Shown one piece after another: positions 7,262 through 15,719 of a DNA stretch of 21,765 bases (within the stretch, counting starts at the first letter, position 1; the number at the start of each line of letters is the position of its first letter). This DNA is from an uncultured Gammaproteobacteria bacterium (GTDB lineage Bacteria > Pseudomonadota > Gammaproteobacteria > GCA-2729495): positions 1 to 21,765 of the forward strand of contig CAMYJV010000075.1 of assembly GCA_947258805.1 (NCBI GenBank), given 5' to 3'. Made by a program: the position numbers and the translations under genes. The notes under the pieces were generated by a model. That model made no database searches, had not been told where the DNA came from, and saw nothing but the letters and a program-made list of their open reading frames with translations.

Positions 7262-7894
7262 TCATGCGCCCTGGGAGGCTTCATAGTAGGGCCGGAATCG
7301 GTTCACGATAATGCAGAACAGGTCGGCCGTCTGCTCGGCGTCGTATGCGGCCGAGTGGGCTGCGTCCGAGTCCCACGGCAGGCCCACGGCGGCCACCGCG
7401 CGCGACAGGACCGTCTGGCCCAGCGCCACCCCGCCCAGGGTGGCCGTGTCGAAGATGCTAAAGGGGTGGAAAGGGTTGCGCTTGATCCCGGTTCTCGCCA
7501 CCGCCTCGTTCAGGAAATTCAGGTCGAACTGGGCGTTGTGGCCCACGAGGATCGCGCGGCGGCATTCCGTGGCCCGCAGCTCGGCGCGCACGTCGCGGAA
7601 GACCCGCTGCAGCGCGTCCCGCTCGGCGATGGCCGGGCGCAGGGGGTGGTGCGGGTCGATGCCGTTGACCTGCAGGGCTGCTGCTTCAATATTCGCGCCG
7701 TTGAACGGTGTGACGTGATAGCGCACCGTGTCCGCCCGGCTGATTTCCCCGGCGTCGTTCATGCGCAGGGTGACTGCGGCAATTTCCAGCAACGCATCTG
7801 TCTGGTGATTGAAGCCACCGGTCTCCACGTCTACGACTACGGGCAGAAAGCCCCGAAAACGCTGAGAGATGAGCGACGCGTCCGTATCGCTCAT
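7262..7894 (-). CDS. rnt: Ribonuclease T (DEDDh exoribonuclease)
   Basis: A 210-aa 3'-to-5' exonuclease of the DnaQ/DEDD superfamily, matching RNase T, which trims tRNA and other stable RNA 3' ends as a homodimer. The exonuclease motifs are complete: VVDVETGGF (D22, E24), HNAQFDLNFL (D124) and HSAAYDAEQTA (H180, D185). FRGFLPVVVDVETGG, PFNGANIEA and FHPFSIFDTATLGGV are typical of RNase T rather than of DNA polymerase epsilon subunits. Although the frame stays open to 8083, the protein begins at ATG 7894 (MSDTDASL), giving the normal family length of about 210-215. The ATG overlaps the stop of the aminopeptidase gene by four bases, indicating coupling within one transcript. Confidence 0.93.
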   Translation of the reverse strand: MSDTDASLISQRFRGFLPVVVDVETGGFNHQTDALLEIAAVTLRMNDAGEISRADTVRYHVTPFNGANIEAAALQVNGIDPHHPLRPAIAERDALQRVFRDVRAELRATECRRAILVGHNAQFDLNFLNEAVARTGIKRNPFHPFSIFDTATLGGVALGQTVLSRAVAAVGLPWDSDAAHSAAYDAEQTADLFCIIVNRFRPYYEASQGA

Positions 7895-9381
7895 TCCTGG
7901 TCCCGCAGGAATTCCAGGGTCCACCGCACGCCAAAACCCGTCGCGCCGCCCGGCACCTGGCCGAGGCCCTCCTTGCGACTCGCTGCGCTGAGGTCCATGT
8001 GCACCCAGTCGCAGGCATCCGGCACGAAGCGTTTCAGGAAACGGGCGGCGAGAATGTGATCGCCGCTCCCTTCCGTGGAGCACTGCAGGACGTCGGCGAC
8101 TTTCGACTTCAACGCATCGTCGTAGTCCGCGTCCAGGGGGAAGGGCCAGACCCGCTCGCCGCTGCGGTGCCCGGCGGCAACCAGGGCTGGGTGCAGCTTG
8201 TCGCGATTGGCGAATACACCGCTGTAACGTTCCGTGAGGGCGTGCACGCAGGCCCCGGTCAGCGTTGCATAGTCGAGGATCAGGCCAGGCTTTTCACGCC
8301 CGGCCAGGGCCAGCGTGTCGGCCAGCACCAGGCGACCCTCGGCGTCGGTGTGAATCACTTCAATGGTTACGCCGTTGCTGGCGGTAATGACATCCCTGGG
8401 TTTGTACGCGGCGGCGCTGATGCGGTTTTCCGTGATGGCGAGCCAGCAGTCCACCTGCCGGGGGTATTCCAGCTCTGTCAGGGCCTGCAGGGTGGCCAGT
8501 GCCACCGCGCTGCCGGCCATGTCTTCATGCATGTCGAGCATGGATTTGTGCGGCTTCAGGTTATTGCCGCCGGTATCGAACAGGATGCCCTTGCCGACCA
8601 GGGCCAGCGGCTGGGCTTTCGCCGGCGTGCCGGGCTGGTAGCGCAGGTGCAGGATGCCGGCGTCTCGCGAAGCGTTGCCCTGGCAGACAGCGAGAAAGGC
8701 GCCGGCACCTGCTTTGCGCAGCTGGCTTTCACCCAGCCAGCGTGTTTTCCAGCCGTATTCCCGTGCGAGTTCTGTCGCGAGTGCTTTATAGGCCGGCGCA
8801 TCGAGCTGGTTCGGCGGCAGCGCGGTCAGCCAGCGCGCGAGATTCTGGGCCCGGGCGGCGATTTCCGTATCAGCCAGCTCAAGCCGCTCAGGCAGGCCCA
8901 GCAGGCGAATGCGTCTCAAGCCCTTGTCGCCGGCGGACTTGCTCTTGAACCGGGGCATCCTGAAGGCGTGGGCATGGGCTGCCAGCAGCAGGGCCTCGGC
9001 CATGGCCTGCGCGAGCTCGGCCTTGAGACCGGGCAGGAGCACGGCAAGACTGCGCGGCTGGTCTGCCAGGGCCGACGCAATCAGTTCGCCGGCAAGGCTG
9101 AGCAGTTCAAACCGCGACGGCTCGCCTGCCGGTGCGCGGCGCACGCTGAGGCCGGTGCCGCGCTTGTTATCCAGTCGTCCCCGGACCACCGCATCGGCGC
9201 TGGCCCGGCGGGCAGCCGCCCGCAGCTGGGCGCTGCCGGGCACCCGGTTCCAGTCACTTGCCCGCGGTTTGGAGGGCAATACCATCACGGCATGATCCAC
9301 GCCGGCGAGCGCAGCTTTGGAAATTCGTCCCAGGCTTTGACTAAGACGTGGAAATTCCGGTGCTGGCAGGAGTTTTGTCAT
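7891..9381 (-). CDS. M17 leucyl aminopeptidase family protein
   Basis: A 496-aa di-metal aminopeptidase of family M17 (PepA/PepB-like), normally a cytosolic hexamer that removes N-terminal residues from peptides. The C-terminal catalytic domain carries the metal and active-site residues: VGKGILFDTGGNNLKP with the metal-binding lysine at about residue 264, the aspartate of HEDMAGSA, and HTDAEGRLVLAD containing the Asp-x-Glu-x-Arg signature. The canonical NTDAEGR reads HTDAEGR here, and GGISLKP reads GGNNLKP, so it belongs to a divergent subgroup rather than classic PepA. The N-terminal domain is poorly conserved, as is normal. The ATG at 9381 lacks a strong ribosome site. It is divergent from aceE and leads the transcript into rnt. 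Confidence 0.9.
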   Translation of the reverse strand: MTKLLPAPEFPRLSQSLGRISKAALAGVDHAVMVLPSKPRASDWNRVPGSAQLRAAARRASADAVVRGRLDNKRGTGLSVRRAPAGEPSRFELLSLAGELIASALADQPRSLAVLLPGLKAELAQAMAEALLLAAHAHAFRMPRFKSKSAGDKGLRRIRLLGLPERLELADTEIAARAQNLARWLTALPPNQLDAPAYKALATELAREYGWKTRWLGESQLRKAGAGAFLAVCQGNASRDAGILHLRYQPGTPAKAQPLALVGKGILFDTGGNNLKPHKSMLDMHEDMAGSAVALATLQALTELEYPRQVDCWLAITENRISAAAYKPRDVITASNGVTIEVIHTDAEGRLVLADTLALAGREKPGLILDYATLTGACVHALTERYSGVFANRDKLHPALVAAGHRSGERVWPFPLDADYDDALKSKVADVLQCSTEGSGDHILAARFLKRFVPDACDWVHMDLSAASRKEGLGQVPGGATGFGVRWTLEFLRDQE

Positions 9382-9392
9382 GGGTTTACGGC

Positions 9393-9421
9393 TTGACCGG
9401 TCTTGGCTGGACGCCGATCAT
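9393..9421 (+). promoter_or_regulatory. Candidate sigma-70 promoter for the pyruvate dehydrogenase operon
   Basis: TTGACC (9393-9398, 5/6 to consensus) and GATCAT (9416-9421, 4/6) are spaced by 17 bases in the 178-base divergent region between the aminopeptidase gene and aceE. It would leave a leader of about 130 bases. I see no PdhR-type operator (AATTGGT-n3-ACCAATT) nearby. Confidence 0.35.
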
Positions 9422-9559
9422 ACCGGGCTTTAGCAGACATGGCGGCGCTCGCGCCGGGATCGCTAGCAGCTCGCGCTGGCCCCGCGGTCCCGGGAACGGA
9501 GGCGCGGCAGGCTTGCCCGGTCAGGCGGCAGCACTGCGCGAACAACAACCGGAAGCAAC

Positions 9560-12229
9560 GTGGCCGAATTCAACCGTTTCGACGATATCGACCCTCAGGA
9601 AACCCAGGAGTGGATCGAGTCGATGGAGTCTGTGCTGCAGGCCCATGGGACGGACCGGGCGCACTTCCTGCTGAACAGCATGATTGACCACGCGCGGCGG
9701 TCCGGCGCCTACCTGCCTTACAGCGCAACCACCGCCTATCTGAATACGATCCCCGTTCACCAGCAGCCGGAGTATCCCGGCGACCGTGCGCTGGAGCGCC
9801 GCATCGAGGCCTACATACGCTGGAACGCGATGGCGATGGTGGTTCAGGCCAACCGGCGCAGCGCCGAGTACGGCGGCCATATCGCCAGCTATGCCTCCGC
9901 TGCGGCTCTGTACGAGGTGGGCTTCAATCATTTCTGGCGGGCCCCGACCGCAGAGCAGGGCGGCGACATGGTCTTCATTCAGGGTCATTCATCGCCCGGC
10001 ATCTATGCCCGCGCCTACCTGGAAGGGCGGCTGACGGAAAATCAGCTGAATCACTTCCGCCAGGAGGTGGCGGGCAAAGGCGACGGGCTCACGTCTTATC
10101 CCCACCCGTGGCTGATGCCGGATTTCTGGCAGTTTCCGACGGTTTCCATGGGCCTCGGGCCGATGATGGCCATCTACCAGGCGCGCTTCATGCGCTACAT
10201 GGAGCACCGTGGCCTGGCCGAACCCAGCGACCGCAAGATCTGGTGCTTCCTTGGCGATGGCGAAATGGACGAGCCGGAATCCATGGGCGCCCTGACCATG
10301 CCGGTGAGCGAGAAACTCGATAACCTGGTTTTCGTGATCAACTGCAATTTGCAGCGGCTGGACGGTCCGGTGCGGGGCAACGGCAAGATCATCCAGGAAC
10401 TCGAGGCCGCTTTCCGCGGCGCCGGCTGGGCCGTGATCAAGGTGCTCTGGGGCAGCAACTGGGACCCGCTGCTCGGGCGCGACGACGGCGGTTACCTGCA
10501 GCGCGTCATGGAAGAATGTGTCGACGGTGAGTACCAGAACTTCAAGGCACTGGGCGGTGCCTACGTGCGCGAGCATTTCTTCGGTCGCTACCCGCAGCTG
10601 AAAGAAATGGTCGTGAACATGTCCGACGAGGAAATCTGGCGGCTGAAGCGCGGCGGTCTGGATACCATCAAGGTGCATGCCGCGTACCATCGTGCCGTGA
10701 ACCACAAAGGCCGGCCGGTGGTGATCCTGGCGAAGACCGTCAAGGGTTTCGGTCTGGGCGAACTCGCCGAAGGCAAGATGACGGCGCACCAGGCCAAGAA
10801 GCTGGACGTCGAAGACCTGAAGGCCTTTCGCGACCGTTTCAATATCCCGATCTCCGATGAAGACATCGATAAGGTGCCGTATTACCGGCCGGCCGAAGAC
10901 AGTGAGGAGCTGCGCTACATGCGCGCGCGCCGCGAGGCGCTGGGCGGGTTTCTGCCGGTGCGTATCGCCGACGCGCCGGCGCTGAAAGCCCCGCCTCTGG
11001 AGTCTTTCAAGACGCAACTGGAAGGCACCGGCGAGCGCGCAATCTCTACCACGATGGCGCTGGTGCGGATTCTGACGACCCTGGTGCGCGACAAGAACAT
11101 TGGCAAGCACGTGGTGCCCATCGTGCCGGACGAGGCGCGCACCTTCGGCATGGAAGGTATGTTCCGCCAGATTGGCATCTACTCGTCCATGGGCCAGCTG
11201 TATACGCCGGTGGATCGCGAGCAGCTCATGTACTACCGCGAGGACAAGGGCGGCCAGATCCTGCAGGAAGGCATCAACGAGGCCGGCGCCTTGTGTTCCT
11301 GGATCGCCGCGGGCACGGCTTACGCAAACCACGGCGTGCAGATGATTCCGTTCTACATCTTTTACTCGATGTTTGGATTTCAGCGTGTTGGCGATTTCAT
11401 CTGGGCAGGCGGTGACATGCAGGCGCGCGGATTTCTGATTGGTGGCACCGCCGGCCGCACGACCCTGGCCGGCGAGGGTCTGCAGCACCAGGATGGCCAT
11501 AGCCACCTGCTGGCTTCCACCGTGCCGAACTGCCGCGCCTACGATCCGGCCTACGGCTACGAACTCGCTGTGATCATCCAGGACGGTCTGCGCCGCATGA
11601 TCGAGAAGCAGGAGCGTGTCTTCTATTACATCACCACGATGAACGAGGCCTACGCGCAGCCAGCCATGCCCAGGGGTGCGGAAGGCGGGATACTCAAGGG
11701 CATGTACCCTCTCAGCACCGGTGGACGCGGGAAGATTCGCGTGCAGTTGCTCGGCGCCGGGACGATTCTCGGCGAGGTCCGTGCTGCCGCTGAGATTCTC
11801 GAAGCTGACTACGGCGTCCCGGCCGATGTCTGGAGCGTGACCAGCTTTAACGAACTGCGCCGCGATGGCCTGGCGTGCGAACGCTGGAACCTGATGCACC
11901 CCGAGCAGACGCCGCGAAAAGCCTATGTGACGCAGCTGCTCGGTGATCAGGAGGGGCCGTTCGTCGTTGCGACGGACTATATGAAGTCATTGGCCGACCA
12001 GATTCGCCAGTGGATTCCCGGCCGTTACCGGGTGCTGGGTACAGACGGTTACGGGCGCAGCGATTCGCGCAAGGCGCTGCGGGATTTCTTCGAGGTCGAC
12101 CGGCGCCACGTAGTCGTCGCGGCGTTGAAGTCACTGGCGGAAGAGGGATCGGTCGACGCGGGTACTGTCACTGATGCGATGACCAAGTTGGCCATCGATC
12201 CGGAACAGCCGGATCCCGTGACCCGTTGA
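9560..12229 (+). CDS. aceE: Pyruvate dehydrogenase E1 component (homodimeric type)
   Basis: An 889-aa thiamine-diphosphate enzyme that decarboxylates pyruvate and reductively acetylates the lipoyl groups of E2. The length equals the E. coli-type homodimeric E1 (887), not the alpha/beta form. The thiamine-diphosphate fold motif GDGEMDEPESMGAL begins at residue 232 and closes with NLVFVINCNLQRLDGPVRGN. Other strong family stretches are SHSS-type GHSSPGIYARAYLEGR, HPWLMPDFWQFPTVSMGLGP, AKTVKGFGLG, RTFGMEGMFRQIGIYSS and LAGEGLQHQDGHS. The start is GTG 9560 with GGAAG five bases upstream and gives MAEFNRFDDIDPQETQEW, the expected N-terminus. It leads the aceE-aceF-lpd operon, 20 bases before aceF. 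No lesion is visible. Confidence 0.97.
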   Translation: MAEFNRFDDIDPQETQEWIESMESVLQAHGTDRAHFLLNSMIDHARRSGAYLPYSATTAYLNTIPVHQQPEYPGDRALERRIEAYIRWNAMAMVVQANRRSAEYGGHIASYASAAALYEVGFNHFWRAPTAEQGGDMVFIQGHSSPGIYARAYLEGRLTENQLNHFRQEVAGKGDGLTSYPHPWLMPDFWQFPTVSMGLGPMMAIYQARFMRYMEHRGLAEPSDRKIWCFLGDGEMDEPESMGALTMPVSEKLDNLVFVINCNLQRLDGPVRGNGKIIQELEAAFRGAGWAVIKVLWGSNWDPLLGRDDGGYLQRVMEECVDGEYQNFKALGGAYVREHFFGRYPQLKEMVVNMSDEEIWRLKRGGLDTIKVHAAYHRAVNHKGRPVVILAKTVKGFGLGELAEGKMTAHQAKKLDVEDLKAFRDRFNIPISDEDIDKVPYYRPAEDSEELRYMRARREALGGFLPVRIADAPALKAPPLESFKTQLEGTGERAISTTMALVRILTTLVRDKNIGKHVVPIVPDEARTFGMEGMFRQIGIYSSMGQLYTPVDREQLMYYREDKGGQILQEGINEAGALCSWIAAGTAYANHGVQMIPFYIFYSMFGFQRVGDFIWAGGDMQARGFLIGGTAGRTTLAGEGLQHQDGHSHLLASTVPNCRAYDPAYGYELAVIIQDGLRRMIEKQERVFYYITTMNEAYAQPAMPRGAEGGILKGMYPLSTGGRGKIRVQLLGAGTILGEVRAAAEILEADYGVPADVWSVTSFNELRRDGLACERWNLMHPEQTPRKAYVTQLLGDQEGPFVVATDYMKSLADQIRQWIPGRYRVLGTDGYGRSDSRKALRDFFEVDRRHVVVAALKSLAEEGSVDAGTVTDAMTKLAIDPEQPDPVTR

Positions 12230-12249
12230 GACGAGGAGCGACGCGCTGA

Positions 12250-13908
12250 ATGAGTAGCCGCCAGGAAGTTCGAATCCCCGACCTGGGAGACTTCGACGAT
12301 GTGGAAGTCGTCGAGGTGCACGTGAAGGCCGGCGACCAGGTCCAGGTGGAAGATCCGCTGATTACGCTGGAGACCGACAAGGCCGCGATGGAGGTGCCCG
12401 CGCCGGTAGCCGGTACGGTGGCCGAGGTGAGCGTAGCCGCAGGCGCACGGGTGTCGGAGGGACACGTTATCGCGGTGCTCGAGCTTGCCGACGCGCCTGC
12501 CGAGGCAGCGCCGCCACCGGCAGCCGAAGCCCCGCCGGCAACCGCGTCAGCATCCGCAGGCCCGGCAGCGACATCGGGGCTTGCAGCGACGGCCGGGCCG
12601 CAACCGGTTCGGGTGCCGGACCTGGGCGACTTCGACGCCGCCGATATCACCGAAGTGCATGTCCAGGTTGGAGACGTGATCGCGGTGGACGACCCGCTGA
12701 TTACGCTGGAGACGGACAAGGCCGCGATGGATGTGCCGTCGCCGGTAGCGGGCAAGGTCACGTCGGTGGCGGCGACGGCCGGTGGTCAGATTGCCGCCGG
12801 TGGGCTCATTGCGGAGGTGCAGGTGGCGGCAGGCGAGACGCTAGCCGCCGACGACACTGCGACCCTCAAACCGGCTTTCGACACATCATCGCCAGCCGGA
12901 GGGGCCGAGCCGGCCCAGCCCGCTGCAAGGCCATCGCCTGCGCCGCCCCAGCCCTCGCCAGCGGCCGCGGGTGGCCTGCCGCCCATTAACGAAGCGACTT
13001 TCGGCAAAGCTCATGCCAGTCCCGCGGTACGCAAATTAGCCCGCGAGCTGGGCGTGGACCTGGGGCAGGTGAAGGGCCGTGGCGAAAAGGGCCGGGTGCT
13101 GCAGGACGATATCAAGGCCTTCGTGAAAGCCGTGCTGTCCGGCCAGACCGCGGCCCCCGCCGGCGGCGCACTGCCGGCCGTGCCCGTGGTGGACTTTGCC
13201 AAGTTTGGGGAGATCGAGGTCAAGCCCCTCGGCCGCATTCAGAAGATCTCCGGCCCGCGACTGCAGGCGAGCTGGCTGAACTACCCGCATGTCACGCAGT
13301 TCGACGAGGCGGACATCACGGACATTGAAGTACGGCGCAAGAAGCTGAAAGAGGCCGCGGCCGCCAACGATGTCAGGCTCACGCCCCTGGCCTTCATCAT
13401 CAAAGCCGTGGTCATTGCGCTGAAGGAATTCCCGCAATTCAACACCTCCATGGCGGAAGATCAGAAGAGCCTGGTCTGGAAGCATTACTTCCACATAGGC
13501 TTTGCCGCCGATACGCCGAACGGCCTGGTCGTGCCGGTAATTCGCGACGCGGATCTGAAAGACGTCATGAGCATCGCGCAGGAGCTGGGCACGCTGAGCG
13601 AGAAGGCGCGGGAAGGCAAGATCACCGCAAACGAGATGCAGGGCGGGACCTTCACCGTGTCCAGCCTCGGCGGTATCGGCGGCACGCACTTCACGCCCAT
13701 CATCAATGCGCCGGAAGTCGCGATCCTGGGTGTCGGACGTTCGGACTACCGGCCGGTGTACCAGGAAGGCGAGTTTGTACCCCGCCTGATTCTGCCGCTG
13801 TCCCTGTCTTATGATCACCGGGTCATCGACGGCGCCACCGGCGTGCGTTTCACCACCTATCTGCGCAGTGTCCTGGCCGACGCAGACCGAGTCCTGCTGG
13901 GCAGCTGA
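12250..13908 (+). CDS. aceF: Pyruvate dehydrogenase E2, dihydrolipoyllysine acetyltransferase with two lipoyl domains
   Basis: A 552-aa E2 core protein that carries acetyl groups on lipoyl-lysine arms and passes them to CoA. Domain order: lipoyl domain 1 (residues about 5-80, lipoyl lysine K44 in ETDKAAMEVP), Ala/Pro-rich linker, lipoyl domain 2 (about 118-195, K157 in ETDKAAMDVP), a second long Ala/Pro linker, the peripheral subunit-binding domain (about 255-292, ASPAVRKLARELGVDL), and the catalytic acetyltransferase domain to the end. The active site SYDHRVIDG has H523 and D527. E. coli AceF has three lipoyl domains; two here, with one more on E3, keeps three in the operon. GAGGAG precedes the ATG by about 12 bases. 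Spacing to lpd is nine bases. Confidence 0.96.
   Translation: MSSRQEVRIPDLGDFDDVEVVEVHVKAGDQVQVEDPLITLETDKAAMEVPAPVAGTVAEVSVAAGARVSEGHVIAVLELADAPAEAAPPPAAEAPPATASASAGPAATSGLAATAGPQPVRVPDLGDFDAADITEVHVQVGDVIAVDDPLITLETDKAAMDVPSPVAGKVTSVAATAGGQIAAGGLIAEVQVAAGETLAADDTATLKPAFDTSSPAGGAEPAQPAARPSPAPPQPSPAAAGGLPPINEATFGKAHASPAVRKLARELGVDLGQVKGRGEKGRVLQDDIKAFVKAVLSGQTAAPAGGALPAVPVVDFAKFGEIEVKPLGRIQKISGPRLQASWLNYPHVTQFDEADITDIEVRRKKLKEAAAANDVRLTPLAFIIKAVVIALKEFPQFNTSMAEDQKSLVWKHYFHIGFAADTPNGLVVPVIRDADLKDVMSIAQELGTLSEKAREGKITANEMQGGTFTVSSLGGIGGTHFTPIINAPEVAILGVGRSDYRPVYQEGEFVPRLILPLSLSYDHRVIDGATGVRFTTYLRSVLADADRVLLGS
12352..12412 (+). repeat. Lipoyl-domain coding repeat, copy 1
   Basis: This is the first of three closely similar stretches of about 60 bases coding for the lipoyl hairpin around DPLITLETDKAAMEVPAPVAG. 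It lies in aceF lipoyl domain 1. The other copies are at 12691-12752 and 14020-14081. Confidence 0.75.
12691..12752 (+). repeat. Lipoyl-domain coding repeat, copy 2
   Basis: Second copy, in aceF lipoyl domain 2. GACCCGCTGATTACGCTGGA is identical at the nucleotide level to copy 3 in lpd, and most following codons match as well. Confidence 0.75.
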
Positions 13909-13917
13909 GGCAAGGAT

Positions 13918-15678
13918 ATGAATGCGCCCCAGGACATCTTCGTTCCCGACCTCGGCGAGTTTGAGGATGTCGAGATCATCGAAGTCCACGCGCAGGCGGG
14001 CGACACGGTGGCCGCCGAAGACCCGCTGATTACGCTGGAGAGCGACAAGGCGGCGATGGAAGTGCCGTCGCCGGTGGCTGGCAACGTGACGGAAATACTG
14101 GTGGCAGTGGGTGACAAGGTATCAACCGGCGCCCTCATTGCGCGAGTGGTGGCCAGTGAGGCCGCTGCCGCGGGTGCGCCGGCAGAGACTGCAGAAGCGC
14201 CGGCAGACACGCCCGCCGCGCCGGCGCCGGCCGTCGCGGTCGGCTACGACGGCAAGGTGGACCAGGAAGCGGAAGTCGTCGTGCTCGGCGCCGGGCCGGG
14301 CGGCTACACGGCAGCGTTTCGCGCCGCCGACCTGGGACTGAAAGTCACGCTGGTAGAGCGCTGGCCGATGCTGGGTGGGGTCTGCCTCAACGTGGGCTGC
14401 ATTCCGTCCAAGGCTCTGCTGCACGCCGCGCGCGTCATCGAAGAAACGGAAGAGATGGCCGATTGTGGCATCCGTTTCGGGACGCCTGAGATCGACAGGG
14501 ACGCGCTGCGCGCCTGGAAAGACAAAGTCGTCAACCGGTTGGTGGGAGGCCTGTCCAGCCTCGCCAAACAGCGCGCAGTGAATGTGTTGCAGGGCGAGGG
14601 CCGTTTCCTGTCACCGCATCACCTGCAGGTGACCGGCGAGCAGGGCGATGCGGTCATCGCGTTTCGCCAGTGCATCATTGCCGCGGGTTCCGAAGTGGCG
14701 ATGCTGCCGAACCTTCCGGACGATCCGCGGATCATCGATTCCACCGGCGCCTTGGAACTGCGCGACCTGCCCGAACGGATGCTGGTGGTCGGCGGCGGCA
14801 TCATTGGCCTGGAGATGGCCTGCGTGTATGACGCGCTGGGCGTGAAGATGTCCGTGGTAGAGCTCACTGACCAGCTGATGCCCGGTGTCGACAAAGACCT
14901 GCTGCGGCCTTTCGAAAAGCGCATTCGCAGCCGCTATGAAGCCATCATGCTGAAGACCTCCGTCACCCGGCTTGAGGCCGTCGCCGATGGTATCCGGGTG
15001 CACTTCGACGGCGAGCAGGGACCGGACGGGCCACAGACCTATGGCCTGGTGCTGGTGGCCGTGGGCCGCAAGCCCAACGGCGCCGTGATCGACGCAGCCA
15101 AGGCCGGCGTGACCGTGGACGAGCGCGGCTTCATCCCCGTGGACCGCCAGCAGCGCACGAACGTGGCACACATATTTGCGATTGGCGACATCGTTGGCCA
15201 GCCGATGCTGGCCCACAAGGCCACCCATGAAGCGAAGGTGGCGGCGGAGGTGGCCGCGGGGGAAAAGCGCTTTTTCGACGCGCGCGTGATTCCGTCCGTG
15301 GCCTATACCGACCCGGAGATCGCCTGGATTGGCGTTACCGAGACCGAAGCAAAAGCGCAGGGGCTGAAGTACGGCAAGGGGTCTTTTCCGTGGGCGGCCA
15401 GTGGACGCGCGCTGGCGCTGAACCGGGATGAAGGCCTGACCAAGATTCTGTTCGACGATACGTCGGGTCGGATCATTGGTGGCGGCATAGTTGGCCCGAA
15501 TGCCGGTGACCTGATTGCCGAACTCGGTCTGGCTATCGAGATGGGCTGCGACGCGGAAGACGTGGGCTTGACGATACACCCCCACCCGACCCTGTCGGAG
15601 ACGGTGGCCATGGCGGCCGAGGCTTTCGACGGTACCCTGACGGACCTTTACTTGCCGAAAAAGAAGCGACGGGCCTGA
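13918..15678 (+). CDS. lpdA: Dihydrolipoyl dehydrogenase (E3) with N-terminal lipoyl domain
   Basis: A 586-aa flavoprotein that reoxidises dihydrolipoamide using NAD+. Residues about 5-80 form a lipoyl domain (K44 in ESDKAAMEVP), followed by an Ala/Pro linker to about 108. The E3 body then has the FAD-binding VVLGAGPGGYTAA (from 121), the redox disulfide GGVCLNVGCIPSK (C156, C161), the NAD-binding GGGIIGLEMA, the second FAD motif IFAIGDIVGQPMLAHKA, and the C-terminal catalytic pair in HPHPTLSE (H556, E561). E3 with its own lipoyl domain is known from some Gram-negative pyruvate dehydrogenase operons. The ATG follows aceF by nine bases with AAGGA just before it. The gene ends 41 bases before the convergent FHA gene. 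Confidence 0.96.
   Translation: MNAPQDIFVPDLGEFEDVEIIEVHAQAGDTVAAEDPLITLESDKAAMEVPSPVAGNVTEILVAVGDKVSTGALIARVVASEAAAAGAPAETAEAPADTPAAPAPAVAVGYDGKVDQEAEVVVLGAGPGGYTAAFRAADLGLKVTLVERWPMLGGVCLNVGCIPSKALLHAARVIEETEEMADCGIRFGTPEIDRDALRAWKDKVVNRLVGGLSSLAKQRAVNVLQGEGRFLSPHHLQVTGEQGDAVIAFRQCIIAAGSEVAMLPNLPDDPRIIDSTGALELRDLPERMLVVGGGIIGLEMACVYDALGVKMSVVELTDQLMPGVDKDLLRPFEKRIRSRYEAIMLKTSVTRLEAVADGIRVHFDGEQGPDGPQTYGLVLVAVGRKPNGAVIDAAKAGVTVDERGFIPVDRQQRTNVAHIFAIGDIVGQPMLAHKATHEAKVAAEVAAGEKRFFDARVIPSVAYTDPEIAWIGVTETEAKAQGLKYGKGSFPWAASGRALALNRDEGLTKILFDDTSGRIIGGGIVGPNAGDLIAELGLAIEMGCDAEDVGLTIHPHPTLSETVAMAAEAFDGTLTDLYLPKKKRRA
14020..14081 (+). repeat. Lipoyl-domain coding repeat, copy 3
   Basis: Third copy, in the N-terminal lipoyl domain of lpdA. 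Its similarity to the aceF copies at the base level, not only in protein, suggests recent duplication or gene conversion within the operon. Confidence 0.75.
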
Positions 15679-15719
15679 GCTCTCGTCCGGCGCTGCGTCA
15701 GCCGTGATCGGCGGCGGGA

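Noticed and set aside
7999..9396. A 465-codon open frame antisense to the aminopeptidase gene
   Set aside because: The M17 motifs are on the minus strand; the plus-strand frame is composition-driven with no family signature.
9989..11899. A 636-codon open frame antisense to aceE
   Set aside because: It is the complement of a highly conserved, high-GC gene; the translation has no domain and is His/Arg-rich as expected for an antisense shadow.
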